NCBI RefSeq assembly: GCF_030389965.1
Contig: NZ_CP128399.1
Span: 2,826,799-2,890,798, forward strand
Source: Candidatus Chlorohelix allophototropha
Lineage (GTDB): Bacteria > Chloroflexota > Chloroflexia > Chloroheliales > Chloroheliaceae
Length of the DNA: 64,000 nt
Direction: 5' to 3'
Position numbers and translations under genes: made by a program. Below the pieces are notes generated by a model that saw nothing but the letters and a program-made list of their open reading frames with translations, had not been told where the DNA came from and did no database searches. Shown here in pieces: positions 32,466-40,056 of this stretch (its first letter is position 1; the number at the start of each line of letters is the position of its first letter).

Positions 32466-32912
32466 CTAGAAGCTGCCAACAAGCGCTTCTAAAGCAAGTA
32501 AGTAACCTTTGGGACCAAAGCCGGCGATTTGACCCTTAGCTATGGGCGCAATCAGACTGTGATGCCGGAATTGCTCACGGGCATATACATTGGATAGATG
32601 TACTTCCACAATTGAGACCCCATCCAACGCTGCAAGACAATCACGCAGTGCAATACTGTAATGGGTAAAGGCTCCCGGGTTAATAATTATACCACAAATC
32701 TCCTTGCGTCGCGCTTGCACAAAATCTATAAGCGCCCCCTCGTGGTTGCTCTGGAAGTCTTCGAGTTCATATTCGGCATTGATAGCCGCATTTCTCACTT
32801 TTTCCACAATTTGGGACAAGGTAGTGTAGCCATATACCTGTGGCTCGCGTTCACCTAACAAATTTAGGTTTGGTCCGTTAATCAGCAAAATCTTTTTTGG
32901 TTTTGGTTCCAT
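32466..32912 (-). CDS. aroQ: Type II 3-dehydroquinate dehydratase
   Basis: A 148-residue enzyme of the shikimate pathway that converts 3-dehydroquinate to 3-dehydroshikimate. Motifs: ILLINGPNLNLLGEREPQVYG with the catalytic Tyr, FQSNHEGALIDFVQ, INPGAFTHYSIALRDCL and VEVHLSNVYAREQFRHHS. Length is standard. ATG 32912 follows a purine-rich site. It starts the aroQ-efp-accB operon that reads left and is divergent from the structured RNA at 32980. Confidence 0.97.
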   Translation of the reverse strand: MEPKPKKILLINGPNLNLLGEREPQVYGYTTLSQIVEKVRNAAINAEYELEDFQSNHEGALIDFVQARRKEICGIIINPGAFTHYSIALRDCLAALDGVSIVEVHLSNVYAREQFRHHSLIAPIAKGQIAGFGPKGYLLALEALVGSF

Positions 32913-32979
32913 AACTTCAACCTCCTTAATAGGTTATAATAGCGGTTGGGTGCTACTACTATGTAATATAATCAGGGCA

Positions 32980-33067
32980 GTTGCAAAGGTGGAAAGCGGT
33001 GTAAACCCTTACGGGTCACACAGGCAATGGAAAGCCTACCGAGGTCGCAAGGAGTGACCTTTTGAAC
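32980..33067 (+). ncRNA. Putative structured RNA (class unknown), 5' to the DUF218 gene
   Basis: A three-way junction can be drawn: P1 closes 32980-32990 with 33057-33067 (GTT.AAAGGT with ACCTTT.AAC); P2 GTGT-ACCC-TTAC-GGGT-ACAC at 32999-33021; P3 AGGC/GCCT at 33022-33037. A TATAAT at 32967-32972 (weak -35 TTGGGT, 15-bp spacer) places the start near 32980, where P1 begins. I could not match it to riboswitch families I know. An RNA of at least 88 nt, possibly a riboswitch or a small RNA. Confidence 0.45.
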
Positions 33068-33124
33068 TTACATCCCCTTCCTACTCTGTGGTGGGCGCAA
33101 AGAATTACGTCCTAAAATCGTTTC

Positions 33125-33167
33125 TTGCAACAAACCTGTTAATGTAATATAACGTCCGTTATATTAC
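33125..33167 (+). promoter_or_regulatory. Promoter overlapping a near-perfect palindromic operator
   Basis: TTGCAA (33125-33130), 17-bp spacer, TATAAC (33148-33153). The -10 lies in an inverted repeat with arms GTAATATAACG (33144-33154) and CGTTATATTAC (33157-33167), spaced by TC. The 11-mer ATGTAATATAA of its left half recurs at 32961-32971 over the other -10 box. A dimeric repressor is the simple reading. Confidence 0.75.
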
Positions 33168-33180
33168 TGGAAGGTTTTTG

Positions 33181-33876
33181 ATGGCTCAATCTGATACGCG
33201 GAGAGGTAATAAAAAAGCCTCCAACGCGACTCTTGAGAAAAAAAAACCAGCAAGGCGCGTTTCAAAATGGCGAATACGCTTACGACTAACGCTGATATTA
33301 TTAATAATAATCATATTATTGCCTCTCTTGCTGGTTTATTTTATCACCGAAGGTCAAAACTCACTTATATACAACGAGGTCTCCGGAATACCTTCGCGTC
33401 CGGTTGCGCTTGTCTTTGGAGCAGGCTTAAATCGCGATGGTACTCCCAGTTGGATGTTGGCTGATCGAATAGATGCTGGAATCGCCTTGTATAAAAGCGG
33501 CAAGGTGCAAAAACTGATGATGACCGGAGATGGAATCGACAATAACGAGGTAAACGCCATGAGCTTGTATGCCCAACAAAGGGGTGTTCCGGCTTCAGCG
33601 ATTATTAAAGACTCAGGGGGGCTACGTACTTACGATAGTTGCTGGCGCGCTTTAAATAGTTTTCAAATACACAGCGCGATACTGGTAACGCAAGGTTACC
33701 ATTTGCCCCGTGCGCTTTACCTGTGCAAATCGCTAGGAATCGACTCGATAGGGTTGAAAGCAGGGCTAGAACGCTACCCGGGGCAGGATTTTTACAACGG
33801 TCGGGAATTTTTTGCAATTCTCGGCTCGTGGTTTGACATTAATATCTTCAAACCTACCCCGGAAGCCAATCGCTAA
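33181..33876 (+). CDS. DUF218/SanA-like membrane-anchored protein
   Basis: A 231-residue protein. A basic N-terminus (about 1-35) precedes one TM helix (about 36-57, LRLTLILLIIIILLPLLLVY), then a DUF218 domain: VALVFGAGLNRDGTPSWMLADRID, LMMTGDGIDNNEVNAMSLYAQ, ILVTQGYHLPRALYLCKSLG. This fits the SanA/YdcF group, in which the domain is linked to barrier function and vancomycin sensitivity. ATG 33181 is used (GGAAGG upstream). It ends 1 bp from the stop of the kinase gene that converges on it. The upstream palindrome overlaps its -10 box, so it is likely repressible. Confidence 0.85.
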   Translation: MAQSDTRRGNKKASNATLEKKKPARRVSKWRIRLRLTLILLIIIILLPLLLVYFITEGQNSLIYNEVSGIPSRPVALVFGAGLNRDGTPSWMLADRIDAGIALYKSGKVQKLMMTGDGIDNNEVNAMSLYAQQRGVPASAIIKDSGGLRTYDSCWRALNSFQIHSAILVTQGYHLPRALYLCKSLGIDSIGLKAGLERYPGQDFYNGREFFAILGSWFDINIFKPTPEANR

Positions 33877-33877
33877 G

Positions 33878-36409
33878 CTAAGGCACTTTTATTCTGCTCA
33901 ACCCATCCTTGGCATCCATATTAGTAGGGTCGACATCCAACGCTTTCTGGTATGCCTCACGCGCTTTCAACGGTTGGGTAGTAGCTTCATAGCAAAGCCC
34001 CAAATTTGAGTAATAGACCGACACTTTGGCGTTAAGCTGAATTGCTTTCTGGTAAGCATCAATTGCCGCGGGATATTTCTTTTGCTGATAAAGCGCAATT
34101 CCTAGCAAGTTATAGGCGCGAGCATTGCTGGCGTTGTTAGGGTCGATATCGATAGCTGCTTGAGCTTCCTGCGCTGCCTCGGTATAACGTTTAAGCTCAA
34201 TCAACGTACCCGCCACATTCCGATGATAAAGCGCCACTTTAGGTTCTATTTGTACCGCCTTGGCATAAGCAAGGTTGGAGTCGCCCCATTTCTCTTGCAA
34301 CTCAAGCGTCAGACCTAATAGGTTATAACCAGCAGCATAATTTGGATCGAGCGAAATTGCTTTGCGAGCTTCCGCTTCTGCAGCCGGATATTTCTTTTCG
34401 TAATAAAGCGCATTAGACACGTTAAGTTGATAAATGGCAGAGTTAGGCACCAGCGTTACAGCATCGCGATAAGCTTTCTCGGCATCAGGGTATTTGTCCT
34501 GATCCAGCAAAGAATCACCCAAAATGTTATTTGCGGCTGCCAGATTCTTGTCTTTATCTTTGCTTGTGTCAGTAGCATAAAGAGTAATAGCCCTGCGTAC
34601 TTCCTGTTCTGCCACGTCCGGCTTTCCTAGATCAACCAGACATTCAGCGAGATTACGATGGTAAAGTGGTTCGCTAGGTTTCAAGCGGGTGGCTTCCTCG
34701 TAGGATTTCTGCGCATCCGATTTTTTACCCTGATTGAAAAGCGCCAAACCCAGATTGTTATGGAAACGGGCTATACTGGCATCAATACTGACGGCGAGAC
34801 GCGCTTCGTTTTCTGCCAGAGCGTAATCTTTGGTAAGATTATAGGCAGCTGAAAGATTATCATGGTAAATTGCTACGTTGGGCGCAAGCCTGACAGCTTC
34901 TTTGAACTTGTCAATTGAACCTTGCACATCACCGCTAGCCAGTAATCCTTCGCCGTCTTTATTTAGCTGCACAGCGAAATCTATTGCCGAGGTAGTGGGT
35001 GTAGGAAGGACGCTGGTGGCAGTAGGCGGCACGGTTGTGATAACCGCTGTGGTTATAGCTACAGTTGCAGTAGGGGTGGGTTTGCTACCACCAACCACCA
35101 CTATAAGTATCACGGCGATTGCTGCAACTACTACTACCCCGACTATGGCAAGAATCAAGCCTGTTTTTGATCCGCGTTTTGGAGACACCACCGCGCCGCC
35201 ACCGGTGGAAGAAGTAGCACCTTGTTGGGTATAGTTTGACGGTAAGGGAGTATTAAACCCGTAATTAGCAGCGGGGGCAGTGCCGGGTACTCCGGTAACG
35301 CTGCCCGTCATGCGGGCGCTTGGCACATAACCTTGGCTTACATAGAAACGGTAGCGGGTAGTAATGTTGGTATCAGCAGGAAAGCGCGATTGCAAGGTAT
35401 GCAACCGATTGAAGGCTTCCTGATATTGATTTTGTCTTTCGAGTTCGGTAATGACGTTGAGTTCCTGTGTAGCAAGAGGATTTGAAGAGGGTGCAGCAGC
35501 CATCCCAAAAGTGCTGTTCTGCGGCGAACCATAGTGGGAAGGCGAAATCGCGATAGTAGCCGGATTTACAGACCCGCCTTTTATAGCCATTTCCAATGCC
35601 CGCGCCATTTCCCCGGCAGATGCGTAACGATCTTCTTTCTTTTTGCTAAGCGCTTTATTTACAATCGCTTCAACCGCTGGCGGGATATCAGGGTTCATGG
35701 AACGGATAGGTGGCACTGGTTTTTGAATATGCCCCATTACTACCGAAATAGGCGTATCTCCCCGAAAAGGCAACGAGCCTGTCAGCATTTCAAAAAGCAC
35801 CACACCTAGCGCGTAAATATCGCTTCGGCGGTCGAGCGGTTCACCCATAGCCTGTTCAGGACTCATATAATCGGGCGTACCAACGCCTTCACCCAAAGAG
35901 GTAAGTTGGGTACTACGGCTAACATCTTTGGCTATACCGAAATCCCCAAGCGCTACCCGCTTGCCACCTTCGAAAAATACGTTGCTGGGCTTAATGTCGC
36001 GGTGCACAATATTATGGGCTTCGTAGGCGTAGTCAAGCGCAGAGGCAATTTGGTTAATAATTCCAGAAATCTCAGCCAGATTTAAATTGCCTTCATGCAA
36101 ACGGTCGCGAAGAGTAATACCGCCTTCGATGATTTCGGTCACGATATAACTATCTGCACCGGGAACTTCTTCGTAGTCATAGACGGTTACAATATTTGGA
36201 TGTTTTAGCTGTGAAGAAAGTTCTGCCTCGCGCCGGAACCGTTCCAATGCACCGGGAGAGGAAAGAAACTCTGATTTTATGGTCTTAACTGCAACGTAGC
36301 GTTTCAAAGGGGGTTTATAAGCTTTATAAACAGACCCCATACCGCCTTTTCCCAACAGATCAACTACGTGATAAGGTCCTATTGTTTCGGGCATTGCATC
36401 CGCAGGCAT
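33878..36409 (-). CDS. Membrane Ser/Thr protein kinase with TPR repeats (PknB type)
   Basis: An 843-residue eukaryotic-like kinase. Kinase domain (about 10-285): glycine loop GKGGMGSVYKA (20-30), Lys42 in VAVK, catalytic HRDIKPSN, DFG (GDFGIAKDV) and SPEQAMGEPLDRRSDIYALG. One TM helix, GLILAIVGVVVVAAIAVILIVVV, at about 415-440. The C-terminal part, after Thr/Pro-rich spacer, has about eight TPRs (for example AEAEARKAISLDPNYAAGYNLLG) to the end at DGLSRIKVP. TPRs replace the PASTA repeats of PknB. Start ATG 36409 (MPADAMPETIGPYHV) is chosen; upstream in-frame extension is weaker. Target proteins unknown; it likely senses or scaffolds partners through its TPRs. Confidence 0.93.
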   Translation of the reverse strand: MPADAMPETIGPYHVVDLLGKGGMGSVYKAYKPPLKRYVAVKTIKSEFLSSPGALERFRREAELSSQLKHPNIVTVYDYEEVPGADSYIVTEIIEGGITLRDRLHEGNLNLAEISGIINQIASALDYAYEAHNIVHRDIKPSNVFFEGGKRVALGDFGIAKDVSRSTQLTSLGEGVGTPDYMSPEQAMGEPLDRRSDIYALGVVLFEMLTGSLPFRGDTPISVVMGHIQKPVPPIRSMNPDIPPAVEAIVNKALSKKKEDRYASAGEMARALEMAIKGGSVNPATIAISPSHYGSPQNSTFGMAAAPSSNPLATQELNVITELERQNQYQEAFNRLHTLQSRFPADTNITTRYRFYVSQGYVPSARMTGSVTGVPGTAPAANYGFNTPLPSNYTQQGATSSTGGGAVVSPKRGSKTGLILAIVGVVVVAAIAVILIVVVGGSKPTPTATVAITTAVITTVPPTATSVLPTPTTSAIDFAVQLNKDGEGLLASGDVQGSIDKFKEAVRLAPNVAIYHDNLSAAYNLTKDYALAENEARLAVSIDASIARFHNNLGLALFNQGKKSDAQKSYEEATRLKPSEPLYHRNLAECLVDLGKPDVAEQEVRRAITLYATDTSKDKDKNLAAANNILGDSLLDQDKYPDAEKAYRDAVTLVPNSAIYQLNVSNALYYEKKYPAAEAEARKAISLDPNYAAGYNLLGLTLELQEKWGDSNLAYAKAVQIEPKVALYHRNVAGTLIELKRYTEAAQEAQAAIDIDPNNASNARAYNLLGIALYQQKKYPAAIDAYQKAIQLNAKVSVYYSNLGLCYEATTQPLKAREAYQKALDVDPTNMDAKDGLSRIKVP

Positions 36410-36561
36410 TTTATTCTTGCTCCGTTCTAACCCTGAGACCGCTTGCGGCAAGGGTACAATATATGCAACCATTCTCCATGTTAAGCCGCAATTAACGCCT
36501 ATTTTATCAGTAGTCGCTTCACAAAACAATTACGATTCTGGAAGAATAACGCTCAATTATA

Positions 36562-36590
36562 ATGACTGATATCGTGCTATCATGTATAAT
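36562..36590 (+). promoter_or_regulatory. Promoter of the S41-like gene
   Basis: ATGACT (36562-36567), 17-bp spacer, TATAAT (36585-36590). Transcription from here starts near 36597, which excludes the in-frame ATG at 36582 as the gene's start and supports ATG 36642. Confidence 0.75.
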
Positions 36591-36641
36591 TCTTTTATCG
36601 GTGGAGCAATTCTTATATCTTGTGGGATATGTGTTCTTAAA

Positions 36642-38177
36642 ATGCGCTTTTTTATCTTAAAAAATCTAAATTGGCAGAAAAGTAATCGTAAATCTAACTT
36701 GGCAGGGTTAACGATCCTTTTGTTGTTATCCTTGCTATTGGGTGCATGTAGCGCCAGCAGTCCTAGTGTGGTTACTGCTACCCCCGCGCAAAAAGATATC
36801 GCTTTAACCCAAGCGGCAGTTATACCTACCATTACGCCACTACCGCCACTTCCAACCAATACTCCACGCCCAACCCTGCAACCTACCTCTGGCAGCGTGA
36901 AACCTTCGAAAGCTGATATGGTAAAAGCGGCGTTTCAGGCGCTAATCGGCAGTTATTTTTATCCCTTGAACAGCGCAAATGTATATGAAATTGCGCTACG
37001 CGGGATGAAAAATTATCTACAAGATAATGGTATAAACGATCCTCAAGTACCTATTCCCGATTTTAGCGGAGACCTAAACGGAGACTGGCAATTATTCTTG
37101 CAAGCGTACACATTGACCCTAGAGAAATACCAGAGCCAGATAGGAGAAGAACCGCTGGCTTACGGGGCAGTGCAAGCTGCCACTAGTTCGTTAGGAGAGT
37201 GCCGCACCGGTTTTTACCCTCCTGCCAATACAGATGATCTAATTCAGAATGTCGCGGGTACAGCCCCTGCGCTTGGTTTAGGAATTATTGTAGTAGCGCC
37301 AGCAGGAGGCGAAGGGCTATATATCTCTAGGGTAGTGCCCGGTAGTCCGGCTGATAAGGCGGGCTTGAAAACAGGGGACTCCATCAGAGGAGTCGGTGGT
37401 CAAAGTATCGTAGGGATGAGTATAGGAACTGCTTCACGCCTGCTGGTTGGCGGAGATAAACCCACACCCGGTACACAGGTCAGTATCGAGATAAAACGTG
37501 CGGTAACCGGAAAAACCGAACAGCTACAAATCACCCGCGGTAGTACGCAGGTGCAAACCTTTGAGCGACAGATTATTGGCAACGTAGGCTATCTGCGAAT
37601 AAATAGCTTTCCTAACCGCAGCCAGTTAACCGATCTGAACCTTGAATTTGACAATAACCTCAGTGAATTGAGCAAGCAAAACGTTAAGGGTCTTGTGATT
37701 GACTTACGCGGCACTCGCTACGGCAATTACAGCACGGTGCGCAGTTTCTTGAGCCGTTTTGTACAGGACAACGGCTTGCTGATAATGTCGGGGCGCAATG
37801 CTCAGGGTAAATTTTCGGCGTTACAAATGAACAGCATACCGGGCGTTACCGTCTTCAATAAGCCCTTAGCAGTGTTGGTAGATGGCACTACTGCCGCCGA
37901 AGCTGAGCTTTTCAGTTATGCGCTGCAACTCAAAAAAACCGCCCGCCTTTTCGGACAGCCCACTGCCGGGTGTCTAGTAGGCAGTGACCTAGTACGAATG
38001 CCCGATAGCTCGATCCTAAACCTTGCAATTTTCCGAGTAATACAAGACCCTACCCAATTGGACTCAGTAGTAGACCGTGTTATACCCGATGAAGTTGTAG
38101 ATATGGAATTATCTTCGCTCAACCAAGGCAAAGACTCAATACTCGAAAAAGCCCTAGCTTATATCCAATCTTTATAG
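36642..38177 (+). CDS. S41-family (tail-specific protease-like) lipoprotein with degenerate active site
   Basis: A 511-residue exported lipoprotein: lipobox LLLLGAC, then a Thr/Pro-rich linker, an N-terminal helical region, a PDZ domain (about 230-310, GLGIIVVAPAGGEGLYISRV) and an S41 core with GYLRINSFPNRSQL and GLVIDLRGTRYG. In active CtpA/Prc the segment here reads as a Ser-rich S-A-S-x-E box and a GKG Lys loop; this protein has DGTTAAEAELFSYAL and FGQPTAGCLVG, so both the serine and the lysine are absent. It probably binds or scaffolds peptides rather than cutting them. Its promoter is at 36562-36590. 20 bp before the M24 gene; likely co-transcribed. Confidence 0.85.
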   Translation: MRFFILKNLNWQKSNRKSNLAGLTILLLLSLLLGACSASSPSVVTATPAQKDIALTQAAVIPTITPLPPLPTNTPRPTLQPTSGSVKPSKADMVKAAFQALIGSYFYPLNSANVYEIALRGMKNYLQDNGINDPQVPIPDFSGDLNGDWQLFLQAYTLTLEKYQSQIGEEPLAYGAVQAATSSLGECRTGFYPPANTDDLIQNVAGTAPALGLGIIVVAPAGGEGLYISRVVPGSPADKAGLKTGDSIRGVGGQSIVGMSIGTASRLLVGGDKPTPGTQVSIEIKRAVTGKTEQLQITRGSTQVQTFERQIIGNVGYLRINSFPNRSQLTDLNLEFDNNLSELSKQNVKGLVIDLRGTRYGNYSTVRSFLSRFVQDNGLLIMSGRNAQGKFSALQMNSIPGVTVFNKPLAVLVDGTTAAEAELFSYALQLKKTARLFGQPTAGCLVGSDLVRMPDSSILNLAIFRVIQDPTQLDSVVDRVIPDEVVDMELSSLNQGKDSILEKALAYIQSL

Positions 38178-38197
38178 AAAACGGAGAAATCAGTAAA

Positions 38198-39310
38198 ATG
38201 AGTGCAAATATATATGAAGAACGCTGTCGCCAAGCGCAAGCGGTGATGGCTTCACTTCAAATAGATTTCCTATTTCTTGGACCCGGCGCAGATATGCGCT
38301 ACCTAATCGGCACACCCGGCATGGAAAACGAGCGTATGATGCTCTTTATCGTGCCTCAAACTGGACAGCCCGTTATGATAGTACCAACACTGGAAAAACT
38401 TGCTACCGGCAAACACGCTACTTATTTTGATTTGCTGGATTGGTCTGATGGGGTCGGACCACAGGGCAGTTTGCTGGAAGCCTTGGGCGATTCTGTAAAT
38501 CGGGAAGTCAAAGCGGCAGTTGGTGCGCATTTGTGGAGTATGTTCCTGCTGGAACTACAGCGTATCTTGCCAAATTCAAGTTGGACAACCGCAACCGAGA
38601 TACTTAAAAAACTGCGGATAAGCAAATCTGCCGCAGAGGTAAAATTGCTCAAGGAAGCGGCAGCAATCGCAGACCGCACCTTTGATGATATTCGCCAACT
38701 TAAATTTGCAGGTAGGCGCGAACTTGAAATTATGGGCGATATCAATAACCTGTTACTCAAACACGGCCAAGAAAGAATGGAGTTCTGTATCGTGGGGAGT
38801 GGACCTAACGGGGCGCAGCCACACCACCATACCGGAGATAGAATAATTCAGCCGGGCGATGCGATTGTACTGGACTTCGGTGGGATGTATCAGGGTTATT
38901 TCAGTGATATGACTCGCATGGTGTTGGTAGAGGGTGCGGATGCCGACCCCCTTTACCGTGAAGTATATGACGTTGTAAATAAGGCACGCGCAGCGGGACA
39001 TGCACAGGCAAAGCCCGGCGTTACCTGCGAAAGTGTGGACGCAGCAGCGCGAAAAGTAATTGTGGATGCAGGCTACGGCGAGTTTTTTGTGCATCGCACC
39101 GGACACGGCATCGGTATGGAAGTACACGAAGAACCTTATATTGTAAACGGCAATCAGCTTATATTAGAACCGGGTATGGCCTTCAGTATCGAACCGGGAA
39201 TATACCTGCCGGGTCGTTTTGGAGTGCGCATTGAGGACATCGCAATAGTAACCGACAACGGCGAAGAAAATATCAACCTCAGCACGCATGAAATTGTCAC
39301 AGTACGCTAA
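38198..39310 (+). CDS. Xaa-Pro aminopeptidase / M24 metallopeptidase
   Basis: A 370-residue peptidase that removes N-terminal residues ahead of proline. N-terminal creatinase domain (1-130), then the pita-bread core with metal ligands: Asp in VLDFGGMYQGYFSDMTRMV (two Asp), His in HRTGHGIGMEVHEEP, and Glu in FSIEPGIYLPGRFGVRIED. Two divalent ions, usually Mn or Co, are expected. ATG 38198. Downstream of the S41 gene by 20 bp; a terminator at 39326 ends the unit. Confidence 0.93.
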   Translation: MSANIYEERCRQAQAVMASLQIDFLFLGPGADMRYLIGTPGMENERMMLFIVPQTGQPVMIVPTLEKLATGKHATYFDLLDWSDGVGPQGSLLEALGDSVNREVKAAVGAHLWSMFLLELQRILPNSSWTTATEILKKLRISKSAAEVKLLKEAAAIADRTFDDIRQLKFAGRRELEIMGDINNLLLKHGQERMEFCIVGSGPNGAQPHHHTGDRIIQPGDAIVLDFGGMYQGYFSDMTRMVLVEGADADPLYREVYDVVNKARAAGHAQAKPGVTCESVDAAARKVIVDAGYGEFFVHRTGHGIGMEVHEEPYIVNGNQLILEPGMAFSIEPGIYLPGRFGVRIEDIAIVTDNGEENINLSTHEIVTVR

Positions 39311-39325
39311 TAACAATATTCAGAA

Positions 39326-39353
39326 GGGCGCAGGCAAACTGCGTCCTCTTTAT
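39326..39353 (+). terminator. Terminator between the M24 and rdgB genes
   Basis: GGGCGCAG (39326-39333) pairs with CTGCGTCC (39339-39346) around a 5-base loop, followed by TCTTTATTT. Confidence 0.8.
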
Positions 39354-39369
39354 TTGGGAGTAAATTAAC

Positions 39370-39981
39370 GTGAAAATACTGGTCGCAACCAACAACCGAG
39401 GCAAAGTGCTAGAACTGGCAAGGCTATTTAATATAGAAGGCTTGGAACTGGCTTTACCAGCCGATTTGGGTTTGAAGGATTTTGATGTTGAGGAAACGGG
39501 ACAAAGCTATTACGAGAACGCCGCGTTGAAAGCGGCTGCCTTTGCACGCGCTTCCGGCATACCCGCACTGGCAGATGACTCCGGGCTAGAAGTGGATGCG
39601 CTAAACGGTGAACCGGGTCTGTATTCCAAACGCTACGCCGGAGAAAACGCCACCGATGCTTACCGGATTAGTTACCTTTTGAAAAAACTGGAAAATGTAT
39701 CACAAGAGAACCGCACTGCACGCTTCATAGCTTTGCTGGCTTTAGCCGCGCCGGACGGCACGATTATAGAACACGAGCAAGGAATCTGCGAAGGTGCGAT
39801 CGGGTTTACGCCAACCGGAAATAATGGGTTCGGTTATGACCCGATTTTTCTGCCGAGCAAAGCAGGCAATAATAATAGTATGGCTGACCTGAGTAACGAA
39901 GAGAAAGACTTAATCAGCCACCGTGGTAACGCGGCGCGCAAACTTGCTCCTTATCTCAGGAAATATATACAAGCAATTTGA
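39370..39981 (+). CDS. rdgB: Non-canonical purine NTP pyrophosphatase (RdgB/HAM1)
   Basis: A 203-residue enzyme that hydrolyses ITP, dITP and XTP to monophosphates so they are not built into DNA. Starts with GTG 39370: VKILVATNNRGKVLELARLF, followed by VEETGQSYYENAALKAAAFAR, DDSGLEVDAL, YSKRYAGENATD and GFGYDPIFLPSKAG. All substrate-binding motifs are intact. Its last codon overlaps an inverted repeat in front of radA. Confidence 0.97.
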   Translation: MKILVATNNRGKVLELARLFNIEGLELALPADLGLKDFDVEETGQSYYENAALKAAAFARASGIPALADDSGLEVDALNGEPGLYSKRYAGENATDAYRISYLLKKLENVSQENRTARFIALLALAAPDGTIIEHEQGICEGAIGFTPTGNNGFGYDPIFLPSKAGNNNSMADLSNEEKDLISHRGNAARKLAPYLRKYIQAI

Positions 39982-40056
39982 TAGAACATTTATGCTATAA
40001 GATGATATAATAATTCTATCAATGTTCACGAGTAATCTGAGTAAGAAGGCTATCAT

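Noticed and set aside
33038-33140. c-di-GMP (GEMM), cobalamin, SRP or hammerhead RNA identity for the 33-kb structure
   Set aside because: Hallmark sequences (GEMM tetraloop/receptor, B12 box, SRP GGAA loop, CUGAUGA core) are absent.
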